36,077 nucleotides of DNA from NCBI GenBank assembly GCA_012033105.1, contig JAAUPN010000010.1:1-36077 (forward strand), written 5' to 3'. Source of the stretch: Coleofasciculaceae cyanobacterium RL_1_1. Its GTDB lineage: Bacteria > Cyanobacteriota > Cyanobacteriia > Cyanobacteriales > Geitlerinemataceae. Positions 15,267-26,932 of the stretch are shown piece after piece. The first letter of the stretch is position 1; each line of letters starts with the position of its first letter. A program made the translations under genes and the position numbers. The notes below the pieces were generated by a model. That model worked only from the letters and a program-made list of their open reading frames with translations. It did not search any database and was not told the origin of the DNA.

Positions 15267-17423
15267 TTATTCACTCAAACAGCACACCAACTGCGAATCC
15301 GTCGGCGCATTGGGATCAAGCACACCGATCGCGCCTTCTGCAATTAACCGCTCGATCTCACGCTCAATCTGATCCTCGGCGAGCGCCTCAAACTGTGCCG
15401 CCGTTGTTTCCCGTAACACCAACCGCCCCATCAACTGCTGCGTCTGCACCAGTGCAAAGATAAAATCCGCCACCGATCGATCCAGCCCCGCCGCCCGGTG
15501 TTCCTCCCGATCGGGCGAGAGCAAACTGCTTAGATCCGAGCCAAATGCCCCCAACTCCCCTAGTAAACAGGACTCTTGCAAAACACCGGTGTCACGGGTG
15601 AGTTGTTGAAGTTCTGAGGGGTGAACCGGGCGATCGTCCAGAATCAGATCCCCACCGAGCGCCGCCGTTAATAACTCGTGATAGCTTGCCAGGATGTGCA
15701 TTGAGTCGAGATCCGGGACAATGTGACGATGCACCGAATCAACGAACAGCTCACGATAACGGCGATAACCCTGGTTGCGCGGAATCCCGAGGCTCTCGGC
15801 TCGGATCAGGTAAAGAAATTCACAGGCATTCTCCCGTAGCGCCTTTTGACAGGCTTTCATCACGTTACAAAAGCTGATCAAATTCGGCTCCTCGACCCAA
15901 ATCACGCCGACGCGACCGACCTCAAACGACCAGTAAAATCCGAGCGAATAGCGGCTATAGGTGCGGCTAGAAAGAATCTGGGGTTGGACGCCGCAAACTC
16001 CGAGAACTTCGAGGACTTGACGCAACATGCGGATGCGTTCGGGTTCGGAAAATTGGCGAATGTGGGTGACCCGATCGCGATTTTGGCGCAGGGTTTCCCG
16101 CCAGTGTAGTCGAAAGGCGGCGATCGGGAGAGCGGTGGTTATGGGGGAGAAGGTGTTGACGATCGGGGTGATTGGCGCGATTGGGGTGATCGGCTCTAAA
16201 GGATTGATTTCACCGACATGATCCGGTGTGAATTCGCCCCGATCGAGCGGCGATCGTCCCGCCTGAATTCGCGTGTTTCGACCTCCTGAAAACACCTGAC
16301 GCCCCAACATCAACACCGATCGCGGCAGCGCCCGCCCGCCGGGAAATTTGCGGTCAAGATCCGCTTGACTTAAGGGTAAATATTGCTCGGTGGGGGTTCC
16401 TGGGTTTGGTGGTGTAGGGGGCAAGGCGGAGTCTCCAAAGCAGTTTTGCAAGCTGAAGCACGATCGGTTTGAGGCGTAATTGTTCGTCAATGCGAGCGAG
16501 ATCGGCGGGTTGGATATATTTGGCGTTGTCGTTCCAGGTATTTGTAATGATGCTAATAATCACTACAAAATTCTTTAACTTTTGATTGTGAATAATTGAA
16601 TTTACATTAAATAGCGCTTGTAAATCAATATGACCCTGTTCAGAACGATCGACGTTATCTAGATTGTCAAAACATAAAACAAGGGGCTGATTTGTACTTG
16701 CCACGCGGCCAAAATTACCGAGAATATTTTGCGCTTTACTTTCAGTATCGATCGCGCTATTCACATTCAATAACCGCAAACTTTCCTCATCGAGTTCATC
16801 ACCTTTTAACCACTCGCAGGCTAGGGCGTAGCGATCGGGATCGGTGAGATGAAATAACACGCTAAAAAATTCATTCGCGTTATAAATTCCCACCGGATGC
16901 GCTGCTTTCAGATTACGCACAAAGGTCGATCGCGCTCCGAGCAAACGATCGATAAAACCGGCATCCCGCGTCGAAATCAGTCCCCTTAACCACAACAAAA
17001 GCTGCGATTCGCTGCGGCCTTCTGGCACATACATCAGGCTATCGATCGTGTAGCGCAGGGTGTGCCGCCAAATATAATCGCTTTCCGGCCAAGGGCCGAC
17101 ATAGGCAAAAACGCTTTGCGATTGAGTTCCCGTTTGAGCCGACCCAGTAAATGGCTTTTACCCGCGCCGGAATCCCCCGCGAGCAGAATCGTCCGGCTGC
17201 GCTGATCGGCGATCGTTTGGTCAACGGTGCGATCAATCTCGGTGACAATCGCGTGATGGATGTCACTGATCGCCGATCGCGTATCGTGGGCTTCCTGCCA
17301 AAAATTACCAGGACGAAACAGCGTCGAATCAAATGGGTTAACGGTTTCACAGATTAGGCGATCGATCGAAGTCATAGCGCAACACAGAAAATTACGTTCA
17401 GTCAATCTTAGTGAATTAGACAT
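15267..17423 (-). pseudogene. Orphan P-loop ATPase, about 720 aa, two compensating frameshifts
   Basis: Three adjoining frames on the minus strand join into one protein. Segment 1 (17423-17034) has Walker A GDSGAGKSHLLGRLKREL at about 90-105. Segment 2 contains Walker B PLVLCFDNLDNVD. Segment 3 (in the frame of segment 1) has the C-terminus with HIVPDLDSMHILASYHELLTAALGG and a possible winged-helix end (EDQIEREIERLIAEGAIGVL). One missing base in the A5 run at 17107-17111 and one extra base near 16374-16380 account for both breaks; repaired, the first junction reads KAFFAYVGPWPES. The AAA+/ORC-like ATPase character is clear, but the job is unknown. Divergent from galE. Confidence 0.65.
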
Positions 17424-17533
17424 AATTAGATGTCAACTTCTGGCAAGGCCGCAAAGCGATCGTGCTATAACGGGGGCGTCTAAACGCTTACAACGTCTTA
17501 CATCAGCGTCGATCGCGGCGGAGGAAAACCCAG

Positions 17534-18547
17534 GTGTCGCCCGAACCCACATCCCCACAGCCCACCGTACTGGTCACCGGAGGTGCAGGCTATATCGGTT
17601 CCCATGCTGTCCTCGCCCTCAAGCAAAGCGGCTACAACGTCGTCATTCTCGATAACCTGGTGTACGGCCACCGCGACATCGTGGAGAACGTCCTCGACGT
17701 TCCGTTAATTGTGGGTGATACAACCGATCGCACCTTGCTCGATCGGATCTTTGCGGAACATGAGATCAGCGCCGTCATGCACTTCGCCGCCTATATTGCC
17801 GTTGGCGAATCCGTCACCGATCCCGGCAAATATTACCAAAATAACGTTCACGGTACGTTGACCCTGCTCGAAGCGATGGTCGCCGCTCAGGTCAAACGTT
17901 TTGTGTTCTCGTCCACCTGTGCCATCTACGGCATTCCCCAGGAAATCCCGATCACCGAAGATCACCCCAAAGCACCGATCAGCCCCTACGCCTCTAGCAA
18001 GTGGATGGTTGAGCAGATCCTTCAGGATTTTGATACAGCCTACGGCTTAAAATCCTCGATTTTTCGTTACTTCAACGCCTCCGGAGCGCACCCCGATGGT
18101 GGACTGGGGGAAGATCACAGCCCCGAAACGCACCTGCTACCGCTCATCCTGTTTGCCGCCATGGGACGCCGGGAGAATATCGCTATTTTTGGCACGGACT
18201 ACGACACGCCTGACGGAACCTGTATTCGGGATTATGTCCACGTCTGCGATCTGGCTTCGGCGCACGTCCTCGGGCTGCAATATTTGCTCGATGGGGGTGA
18301 AACCGATGTGTTTAATCTGGGCAATGGCAACGGGTTTTCGGTGCGGGACGCGATCGAGGTGGCGCGACAGGTGACCGGACGCGAGATTAAGGTGGTGGAA
18401 AACGAGCGGCGTCCCGGTGATTCCACCGTGTTGCTGGGCAGTGCTGAAAAAGCGAAAAAACGACTCGGATGGCAACCGCAATATCCTGAATTAAGCGATA
18501 TCATCGCCCATGCGTGGCAATGGCATCAGATCCGACATGGAACGTAA
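17534..18547 (+). CDS. galE: UDP-glucose 4-epimerase
   Basis: GalE interconverts UDP-glucose and UDP-galactose for polysaccharide and glycolipid synthesis. GTG 17534 follows ggcggaggaaaa and gives 337 aa. The NAD-binding loop is GGAGYIG at 16-22. The catalytic pair is Tyr152 and Lys156 (SPYASSKWMVE), preceded by SSTCAIYG. RDYVHVCDLASAHVLGL and GNGNGFSVRDAIE are also classic. The frame is intact. Two glycosyltransferases and an acetyltransferase follow on the same strand, so it probably supplies their sugar donor. Confidence 0.95.
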   Translation: MSPEPTSPQPTVLVTGGAGYIGSHAVLALKQSGYNVVILDNLVYGHRDIVENVLDVPLIVGDTTDRTLLDRIFAEHEISAVMHFAAYIAVGESVTDPGKYYQNNVHGTLTLLEAMVAAQVKRFVFSSTCAIYGIPQEIPITEDHPKAPISPYASSKWMVEQILQDFDTAYGLKSSIFRYFNASGAHPDGGLGEDHSPETHLLPLILFAAMGRRENIAIFGTDYDTPDGTCIRDYVHVCDLASAHVLGLQYLLDGGETDVFNLGNGNGFSVRDAIEVARQVTGREIKVVENERRPGDSTVLLGSAEKAKKRLGWQPQYPELSDIIAHAWQWHQIRHGT

Positions 18548-18564
18548 ACTAAGCGGGACGTACA

Positions 18565-18636
18565 GTGGTCGCACAACTGAATCAACTTCTCCAGACTCAC
18601 CCGAGCGATGCTGTGGGTAGCACCGAAACGTTATGA
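18565..18636 (+). CDS. Possible 23-codon leader ORF before the glycosyltransferase
   Basis: A GTG-started frame (VVAQLNQLLQTHPSDAVGSTETL) ends with a TGA that overlaps the ATG of the next gene (ATGA). Such overlaps usually mark coupled translation. The ribosome-binding site is weak (gcggga), and the frame may be chance. Confidence 0.25.
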   Translation: MVAQLNQLLQTHPSDAVGSTETL

Positions 18637-19631
18637 CAGACTCTAGCCCGTCCATCTCACCCACTCCACCCACTTCACCGACTTCACCCACGCCGCAGAT
18701 TTCTGCCATTATCTGCACCCACAACCGCGATCAATACCTCGGTGCGGCGATCGATACGCTCCTCGCCCAGGATTGCCCCCAGTACAATCTGGAGTATGAA
18801 ATTATCGTGGTGGATAATGGTTCGACCGATCGCACCAAAGCGATCGTCGATCAGCGTCTTGCCGATCCCCGCCTGCGCTACATTTGGGAACCCATCCTCG
18901 GACTCTCCACCGCTCGCAACACGGGAGCCAACGCCGCGAAAGCTGAGATTTTGGCGTACCTGGATGACGATGCTGAAGCGACACCGCATTGGTTACGAAC
19001 CCTGTACCAGGCTTATCAAGCCAACGATCGCTTGGCGATCGCCGGGGGACGGGTGACGCTGATCTGGCCGGAAGGGATCACACCACCGCCTTGGTTATCC
19101 GACAATCTCGCCGGAAATCTCGGAGCGTACGACCTGGGCGATCGTCCGCTACACATCACCCAGCCCGGTCTTACCCCGCGCGGCCTGAACTATTCCCTCC
19201 GGCGCAGTTTTCTGGATGCGATCGGCGGTTTTGATCCCAACCTGGGTCGCGTCGGTAAAAATCTGCTCTCCAACGAAGAGCTATTTATGACCGAAAAAGC
19301 CCTCGCCGCTGATTGGCAGGTGATGTATCTTCCCGAGGCGTTGGTGGCGCATAACGTTGCCCCGGAGCGGACGGTGCGATCGTGGTTTCTGCGGCGCGGC
19401 TGGTGGCAGGGCATCAGTGAATGCTATCGCGAGCAGTTAGCTGGACGGGCGGGCTGGCCGCAAATTGGACGCGGTCTCGAACGCATGGCACGCGGGTTAC
19501 ACAACTCGTTGCGCTACTGGAAAAAGCCCGATCGTCGCTTCGATAGTTGGGTGTATGCTTACTCGCAAATTGGCTACCTGCGAGCCACGATCATCAATCT
19601 ATTTTCCCCCAATAACTTCCACGGTAAATAG
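18633..19631 (+). CDS. Family 2 glycosyltransferase
   Basis: This 332-aa GT-A enzyme has a Pro/Ser/Thr-rich start (SPTPPTSPTSPTP), then the nucleotide-sugar binding part ISAIICTHNRDQYLGAAIDTLLAQD, IIVVDNGSTDRT, and the metal-binding AYLDDDAEATPHW at about 110. GLNYSLRRSFLDAIGGFDPNLGR and EELFMTEKALAADWQVMYLP are typical of bacterial GT2 enzymes that build exopolysaccharide. Acceptor and sugar cannot be read from the sequence. No membrane segments are obvious. It lies 85 bases after galE. Confidence 0.85.
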   Translation: MTDSSPSISPTPPTSPTSPTPQISAIICTHNRDQYLGAAIDTLLAQDCPQYNLEYEIIVVDNGSTDRTKAIVDQRLADPRLRYIWEPILGLSTARNTGANAAKAEILAYLDDDAEATPHWLRTLYQAYQANDRLAIAGGRVTLIWPEGITPPPWLSDNLAGNLGAYDLGDRPLHITQPGLTPRGLNYSLRRSFLDAIGGFDPNLGRVGKNLLSNEELFMTEKALAADWQVMYLPEALVAHNVAPERTVRSWFLRRGWWQGISECYREQLAGRAGWPQIGRGLERMARGLHNSLRYWKKPDRRFDSWVYAYSQIGYLRATIINLFSPNNFHGK

Positions 19632-19883
19632 CACGGTGATGCACCGTATACACCTCTTTGTTTCCTGTCTATCCTGTCGCAGGGTATGGCAACCCACGCA
19701 TTCGGCGATGTCTGTTTGATCCAACCCTCTAAAATCAGCTTAGATCCTGGAACATGGCGATCCACGGCGTATCTAGCAATCACCGATCGCCCTTCAAGTC
19801 GCCCTTCAATCCTGATCTTCTAGCTTGAGAAGGATACTCGATCGGCATGATACAGTTTCGATACCCTTATCCGACTTACGACC

Positions 19884-20806
19884 ATGACTGATACAAGTGC
19901 TAAGGTTCCCGTCTCCGTTCTGATTCCCGCAAAAAATGAAGAGGCGAACCTGCCTGCTTGTCTCGAAAGCGTCGCCCGTGCGGATGAAATCTTCATGGTG
20001 GATTCTCAAAGTGAGGATCGGAGCGAAGAAATTTGTCAGAGTTATGGCGTCAATGTGGTGCAGTTTTATTTCAATGGAAGCTGGCCAAAAAAGAAAAACT
20101 GGGCGCTGGAAAATTTACCGTTTCGGAATGAATGGGTGTTAATTGTTGACTGCGATGAACGGATTACGGATGCATCCTGGGATGAAATTGCGGCGGTGAT
20201 TCGCGGTGATAAGCACGATGGCTGGTATATCAATCGTCGCGTGTTTTTCCTGGGTAAATGGATTAAGCACGGTGGAAAATATCCCGATTGGAATTTGCGC
20301 TTGTTTAAACACGCGATCGGGCGTTACGAAAACCTCAAAACCGAGGATGTGCAAAATACGGGTGATAACGAAGTTCATGAACATGTGGTGCTGGACTCCA
20401 AGCGCGGTGCAGGCTATCTGAAAGAAGACATGATGCACGAAGATTTTCGCAGCATCTACCACTGGCTCGCACGTCACAACCGTTATTCCAACTGGGAAGC
20501 GAAGATTTACTACAACCTACTCACGGGCAAAGGTGAAGGCGGTACGATCGGCGCGAATTTCTTCGGCGATGACGTACAACGGAAACGTTTCCTAAAAAAA
20601 TCTGGGTACGTTTACCCTTTAAACCAACACTGCGGTTTATCATGTTTTACATTTTGCAGCTCGGTTTTTTGGATGGTAAAGCGGGTTATATTTACGCGCG
20701 TTTGATCGCCCAATACGAGTATCACATTGGCATCAAATTGTTTGAATTGCGCTTTGGTGGTCAGCTCAATAAGCAAGACAATAAACCGAAATATACTCCG
20801 AAATAA
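19884..20806 (+). pseudogene. Family 2 glycosyltransferase (WaaE/KdtX-like), one frameshift
   Basis: PVSVLIPAKNEEANLPACLESV starts the GT2 domain. VDSQSEDRSEEICQ and VLIVDCDERIT (DxD region) follow, then WYINRRVFFLGKWIKHGG and PDWNLRLFKHAIGRYE, as in enzymes that add sugars in LPS core or exopolysaccharide. As given, the frame ends at 20705 after a nonsense tail. Adding one A to the A7 run at 20594-20600 restores KKIWVRLPFKPTLRFIMFYILQLG...GYIYARLIAQYEYHIG to a stop at 20806 (about 307 aa), the normal end with its C-terminal membrane-associated helix. Most likely a sequencing error. Confidence 0.75.
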
Positions 20807-20880
20807 CGGCTAAAACGAACCACTGATTCCGTCTATGTATTGATAAAATGCGGGCGCATTGCCATGACGCCCCTACGACT

Positions 20881-21494
20881 ATGCCGGACTATTCCCCTGA
20901 TAGCATCGAGCCTGAACCGCGACCTGAACCACTCAATGCTGAACCGTGGATAGACCTCCGCCAATACGACCAGTCGGATTACGATCGCGGTCGTCCCGGT
21001 TGGTATGTCTTGCTGTGGTGGTTGGTGCAGGCGGTGGTGTTTCCGCTGAGTTTGCACAATATGAGCGGGCTACGCTGTGCGGTGTTGCGAGCATTCGGCG
21101 CGAAAATTGGGCGTAACGTGCTGGTACGTCCGACGGCGCGGTTTACCTATCCTTGGAAAGTCGAGATCGGCAGCCAAAGCTGGATCGGGGATGATGTGGT
21201 GTTCTACAGTCTCGATCGCATCACGATCGGCTGTCACTGCGTCATTTCGCAAAGACGTATCTGTGTACCGGTAGCCACGATATTGGCGATCGCCAATTCG
21301 GCTTGGAAACTGCGCCGATCGTGGTGGGGAATGGCGCATGGGTGGCAGCAGATTGTTTCGTCGCGCCGGGAGTGACGATCGGTGCGAATACGGTGGTTGG
21401 AGCGCGGAGCAGTGTGTTTCGCGACCTGCCTGCGGGCAAGATTTGTGTGGGCAATCCCTGTAAGCCCCGTGGCGATCGGCAGATGCAAGCTTGA
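20881..21494 (+). pseudogene. wcaF: WcaF-like hexapeptide acetyltransferase, one frameshift
   Basis: WcaF-type enzymes acetylate exopolysaccharide sugars using acetyl-CoA and fold as a left-handed beta helix. From ATG 20881 the protein reads WYVLLWWLVQAVVFPLSLHNMSGLRCAVLRAFGAKIGRNVLVRP, then hexapeptide repeats (VEIGSQSWIGDDVVFYSLDRITIG). After ISQ the given frame is lost. One more A at 21251-21253 restores KTYLCTGSHDIGD...PIVVGNGAWVAADCFVAPGVTIGANTVVGA...GNPCKPR to a stop at 21494 (about 204 aa). Same strand and close behind the glycosyltransferase, so the same polysaccharide pathway is likely. Confidence 0.75.
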
Positions 21495-21713
21495 CCGGAG
21501 GCGATCGCGTTGGGGTCTAGAACCATGCAACGGATGAGCGGTGATGCGGTACATTACGTTACCTTGAATAGAAGGGTTTCGAGAAAGAGTAAGCCGTGAT
21601 ACAGATCTACAAAACGCTTGATCCCCACTGTTTTTCTGACGCCAAGTCATTAGAATTTGCTTGGAAGTTGCTTAAATTCGCGCGACCACCACATGTTAAC
21701 GGGGAATTTTTTC

Positions 21714-23210
21714 ATGACTTATAACGCGATCGAGACATCGCCCCTAGATTGGGCGGGTGATGTGCTGGCGATCGGTCTCTTTGCCGATTCGTTTGAGGAA
21801 GATGCCACCTTGAGTGATGACATCATCGCGCTGGATACCAAACTAGCTGGAACCATCACCGAGTTAATTGAGGAAACTAAATTTAAAGGCGCGATCGGTA
21901 GCGCTGTCATTACCCGTGTGGGTGGTGGTAGCACCATTCGTAAAGTCGCGCTGATCGGTCTTGGCCGTGCGGAAAATGGCACACTCGACACCTGGCGCGG
22001 TGCGGCGGCGAAAGCGGCCAAAACCGCGATCGGAGCCAAGGCCAAAACCCTAGGGCTTGCGTTCCCGAGCAGCGAGGATGCCACCGCCACTACCCAGGCA
22101 ATCGTCGAAGGGATTGAACTGGGAACCTTTCAAGACAACCGGTTTAAATCAAAATCGAGTGACGACGCCGACACGGACAGCAAACCACAGCTCGATCGCA
22201 TCGATTTATTCGCACCGATCGGTGATGCTGCCGCCATCGCCACCGCCCAGCAAATCGCCAGTGGTGTGATTTACGCTCGTGAACTCGTGGCAGCTCCGGC
22301 CAATACCCTCGATCCCGTCACCTTTGCGGAGAGCGTCTCTGCCCTGGCTGAAACCTACGGTCTAGAGCTGACGATCTTGGAACAAGAAGACTGCGAAAAA
22401 CGCGGCATGGGCGCTTTTCTGGGTGTGGCTCGCGCCTCGGATCTCCCACCGAAATTTGTTCACCTCATCTACAAACCTAGCGGCACACCGCGTAAAAAAC
22501 TGGCGATCGTGGGTAAAGGTTTAACCTTCGACTCTGGTGGTCTCAATATTAAAGTGAGCGGCAGCGGCATTGAGACGATGAAAATCGATATGGGTGGCGC
22601 GGCAGCGACCTTTGGCGCGGCGAAGGCGATCGCCCAGCTCAAGCCCGATGTTGAGGTGCATTTCATCTCGGCCATCACGGAAAACATGATCAGCGGTAAG
22701 GCCATGCGCCCCGGTGACATTCTGACCGCCTCCAATGGTAAGACGATCGAGGTGAACAACACCGATGCGGAAGGCCGTCTCACTCTCGCCGATGCTCTGG
22801 TGTATGCCGATGCGCTCGGAACTGACGCGATCGTCGATCTCGCCACCCTCACCGGAGCCTGTGTCGTGGCCTTGGGCAACGATATCGCCGGTCTCTGGAG
22901 CGATACCGACGAACTCGCCGATGGCTTGCTCGCTGCGGCGAAAACGGCTGGTGAAAAATACTGGCGGATGCCGCTGGAAGACAGCTACTTCGATGCGATG
23001 AAATCCACCCATGCTGACATGAAAAACACGGGGTCTCGTGCTGGTGGTTCCATCACAGCGGCGCTCTTCCTGAAAAAATTCGTCAAGGATACACCCTGGG
23101 CGCACCTGGATATCGCGGCTCCGGTTTGGAGCGACAAAGGCAGTGCTTACACGCCTGCCGGTGCGACGGGCTTCGGTGTGCGGACACTGGTGAACTGGGT
23201 GATGAGCTAG
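21714..23210 (+). CDS. pepA: Leucyl aminopeptidase (M17)
   Basis: This dizinc peptidase removes N-terminal residues and forms hexamers. ATG 21714 ([16 protein letters not shown]) gives 498 aa. The frame is open to 21657, and ATG 21693 is an alternative start. Metal and active-site motifs are [28 protein letters not shown] (as [10 protein letters not shown]) and the family signature NTDAEGRL at 349-356. [13 protein letters not shown] and the C-terminal [20 protein letters not shown] are usual. The frame is intact. A hairpin terminator follows. Confidence 0.95.
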   Translation: MTYNAIETSPLDWAGDVLAIGLFADSFEEDATLSDDIIALDTKLAGTITELIEETKFKGAIGSAVITRVGGGSTIRKVALIGLGRAENGTLDTWRGAAAKAAKTAIGAKAKTLGLAFPSSEDATATTQAIVEGIELGTFQDNRFKSKSSDDADTDSKPQLDRIDLFAPIGDAAAIATAQQIASGVIYARELVAAPANTLDPVTFAESVSALAETYGLELTILEQEDCEKRGMGAFLGVARASDLPPKFVHLIYKPSGTPRKKLAIVGKGLTFDSGGLNIKVSGSGIETMKIDMGGAAATFGAAKAIAQLKPDVEVHFISAITENMISGKAMRPGDILTASNGKTIEVNNTDAEGRLTLADALVYADALGTDAIVDLATLTGACVVALGNDIAGLWSDTDELADGLLAAAKTAGEKYWRMPLEDSYFDAMKSTHADMKNTGSRAGGSITAALFLKKFVKDTPWAHLDIAAPVWSDKGSAYTPAGATGFGVRTLVNWVMS

Positions 23211-23250
23211 CGATCGTCAGCTCATAGAATAACCGAGGCTAACCGAGCTT

Positions 23251-23294
23251 GGCTCACGTCGGATTCATCCTCAAGAATTTGACGTGAGCCTTTT
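23251..23294 (+). terminator. Probable pepA terminator
   Basis: ggctcacgtc (23251-23260) and gacgtgagcc (23281-23290) are perfect 10-base complements with a 20-base loop, followed directly by tttta, 40 bases after the pepA stop. Confidence 0.65.
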
Positions 23295-23448
23295 AGTATC
23301 AAGCGACATCGTACACATCCTGTGTGCGTTTTACTGTGTGCGTTTAAGAAATTTCGGCACGCTTGCCGTACACGAAGCAAGTTAACAAAAGTGGGTTAGG
23401 GTAGGTTTAAGCAAACTCTTGTACGCTTTTCGATCAGCGATCGCGACC

Positions 23449-26400
23449 ATGCCCCTAACCCCCCAACAAGCCCGCGCGGCGCTCGCTCCCGGTAGCGTTG
23501 CCGTTACCGCCGGAGCCGGAACCGGCAAAACCTTCGTTCTTGCCGAGCGTTACCTGTACTACCTGCGCGATCGCGGCTGCTCTCCCCTCGAAGTCGTAGC
23601 GGCCACATTTACCGACAAAGCCGCCCAAGAATTGAAATCACGGATTCGATCGTTCGTCCGCGCCCAGCATCCCGATCGCCTCGACTGGCTCGCCGAACTT
23701 GAAGCTGCACCGATTAGCACGCTACATAGTCTGGCAAAACGAGTGTGTGAGGAACATCCAGATAAGGCGGATGTTCCGGCAAGTTTTTCGATTATTGATG
23801 ATATTGAAGCGCCGACCTGGATCGCGGAGCAAATCGGTGAAGCGTTGGCTAATTTACCGGCAGAAATTTATGATGTCGTACCTTACAGTCAACTGAAAAC
23901 GGCAATTGAAGCGTTGATTAAAGACCCAATTTCGGTTAGGCGGGCGTTTGATCGAATCCCTGAAGATTGGGAACAGGTGTGGGGCGAAATTGCGGAGCAA
24001 ATGCGCGATCGCGTGTTTACGGAATTACTGGATGATTCGCGCTGGGGTGATTGTTACTATGTGTTGAATAATACGTTTGGGAAGAGCGGTGACAAGTTAG
24101 AAGATGGGCGATTGACTGGACTAGCAGGGATGGCAGCGATCGAGGATCGTCAGGATGTCCAGAAGTATCTCGATGCAATTAAAGCCATTAAAACTGGAGT
24201 TGGTTCCGCTAAAAGTTGGCCACCCGGTGACAAAGAACGAGTTAATTCAACACTCAAAACCCTGAAAGAGCTAACTAAAAAAGTGCGAGAGAAAAATTTG
24301 CTCACACTCGACCTTGGTGAGGCGGATCAGGGTTTAGCCTTGAAGCTACCCTATGTATGTCAAGCATTTAATGCAGTTTATGAGCATCTCCGACAGGCAA
24401 AACATCGACAGCGAATTTTAACGTTTGAGGATCTCGAAGTGGGTGCAATTACCGCTCTAGAGTCTGCTGAAGTGCGAGCCTATTACCGCGATCGCTTTCA
24501 GGCATTTCTGGTTGATGAGTTCCAGGATACAAACCCCGTGCAAGCTCAAATTGTTAATGCACTTACGGGGTTAAATAATCCGCAAATTGAACCGGCAAGT
24601 TTAACCATTGTGGGTGATGTCAAACAGTCGATTTATAGTTTCCGACGAGCGGATGTGAGCGTGTTTCTTGATTTTAGCGATCGCATCAAAAACGGTGGTG
24701 GTAATCGGGTTGAAATGAGCCTGTGTTTTCGGACACACGGTCGCTTAATTCACCAGATCAACCAAATTTTTAAACCATTACTCCAGGATATTCACCAAGA
24801 TCTCGATGCGTCGCGTCAGGATGCGCCGGATGATCGGCACCGGTGGAGGTGTTCGCGATCGATGCGCCGAAGGGGGTAACTGTCGATGTGCGGCGACGGG
24901 TAGAAGGGTGCAACATTGCGAAGTGGATCGAAACAGCGGTGCGCGATCGGTTACCGGTGATTGATCGACAATCGGGTCAGCCGCGCCCGATTCAGTATGG
25001 CGATATTGCTATTTTGGGGCGGGCGTGGAAGGTGTTGCAGCTTTACGGCGACGTGCTGGAGGGGTGTGGTGTGCCGGTGTCGATCGTCGGTGGCGATAGT
25101 TTGCTCGCTACGCGCGAGGCGCAGGATTTGCTGGTGTTGCTGCGCTGGTTGGCGGATGATACGGATGATTTATCGTTGGTGGCGTTGCTACGTAGTCCGT
25201 TTTTTGCGGTGAGCGATCGCACGCTGGCGCGTATTGCCCGCGATACCGAAGGATTAACGATCGAGGTGACGACAAAGTTAGCGGAGGCTGAAGCGTCTCA
25301 AAGCCAATCCCAGTCCACCGATCATTTGCTACAACCTAATCAACACATCCATTCACAAACCAATTCACACGTTATACAACCCGACGATCAAACCGCTCCG
25401 AAGCCGCGTCGCGCGTCCTGGTGGCAGCGGATTAACGCGTGGGACTGGTCGCAGGATTCCGACTTTACCGCAGATGGTGTGACCAACGGCGCGATCGATG
25501 GTGTAACAGAGAGCGTCACCCCGATCGTGATCCTGACCGACCTTCGCGATCGCCGCGATGATCCGAGCCGCCTGATCCAAATCGCGGATCGTTTGACGGG
25601 CTACACCGCCGCGATCGGTAATCTGCCCGGTGCGGCGCGACGCTTGGCGGACTGGCGCGGTATGGTGGATCTGGTCGTGCGGCTAGAGGCGAAGGATCGC
25701 AGTTTATTTGGGGTGGTGCGTCAGCTTGATCGGGCGATCGAAGGTGAGGTGAAAATCCCACGTTTGCCCCTGGAAGCGGATAATGCGGTGTCATTAATGA
25801 CGGTGCATAAATCGAAGGGCTTGGAGTGGCCGGTGGTGTTTGTTGCGAATCTCAATGCGGGGGATATGGTGGATCGAGATACCTTAAACTTCGATCCGGC
25901 TTGGGGGGGTCGCGTTTACCTGGGAGGATGAAATTTCGGGTGAGCGACAACACCGGTGTTATTTCGTTGGATTGCCGAACAACAACGCCAAGCCCAGGAA
26001 GCCGAGGCGATCCGCTGGCTGTACGTGGCGTTGACCCGCGCTCGCGATCGCCTGATTCTCACGGCGAACGAACCGAGCAAAGGCCAGCTCGATCGCCTCC
26101 GTCCCGGTTTAGAAGCGGCGGACATTCCCATGCAAATGTGGGAGTACGAGGAAGAGGATGCCGCGATCGTCCCGCCACCACCACCGCAATTTACGAGCAT
26201 CGATCGTCCGTTATTGATTGACCCGATCGCCTGGATGCCCTCGGAACTCCCCGCGCGAGCCTTGGGTGAATATCACCAGTGTCCACAACGTTTCGCCTTT
26301 CGCTATCGTGACGGTCATCCCGGCCTTGATGCCAGTACCCGACAACGCGATCGCCTGCTCGCCCTCGTGCGTCAGCTCATGATCTCGGACGATCGCATCA

Positions 26401-26911
26401 AAACAGCCACGACCCTGGATACATCGCCTCGTCTGCGTAATCGGGCGATCGCTCTGGTGGAAAAATTCGAGACATTAAAGGCCTTTGCGGCTGTCCGCAA
26501 GCTCGTAGCTCAAGTGGATCATGCGGATCGAGGCGGGCGATCAGTGCGGCTTGAAATCGAGGGTGTGACGGTATACGGGACGATCGACCTGGTGGCGACA
26601 GACTGGATCGGGATTTGGGTGGTGGATGAATTGGATCGTTCGGCTCAGGCGGCAGACTGGATCGAGGCGTGGGTTTATGCTCAAGCCAATGTCCAGGTAG
26701 CACAGGCGGCACAGATGTCACGGGTTTACATCATTGATCTGGAGACGAAACGCACACTGGACTTAACAGCGATCGAACTCACCGCCTTAGAGCCGATCTC
26801 GCGAACGATCGTGGTGAAGATTCGCGCCGGACAATTTGAGGCGACCCGAGCGATCGCGCGTGTGCGCCTTGCCCTTATGCTGAGATCTGTCCCGATCGCT
26901 ACCTGTTTTAA
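23449..26911 (+). pseudogene. AddA/UvrD-type helicase-nuclease, about 1154 aa, four frameshifts
   Basis: This is a superfamily 1 helicase for double-strand-break processing. Motifs in order are: Walker A AGAGTGKT (21-28), ATFTDKAAQELKSRIR, FLVDEFQDTNPVQAQ, LTIVGDVKQSIYSFRRAD, MTVHKSKGLEWPVVFVANL and LYVALTRARDRLILTA (as WLYVALTRARDRL). The C-terminal nuclease-like part has YHQCPQRFAFRYRDG and GTIDLVATDWIGIWVVDELDRSA. Breaks lie at 24836-24837 (missing G), 25903-25909 (one G too many in G7), 25955-25956 (missing G) and 26875-26876 (missing T). The last repair ends the protein EICPDRYLF at 26911. A Gln/Ser/His-rich linker lies near 25290-25400. The paired AddB was not seen. Confidence 0.75.
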
Positions 26912-26932
26912 CGGATTCCAACGGACAAAGCC

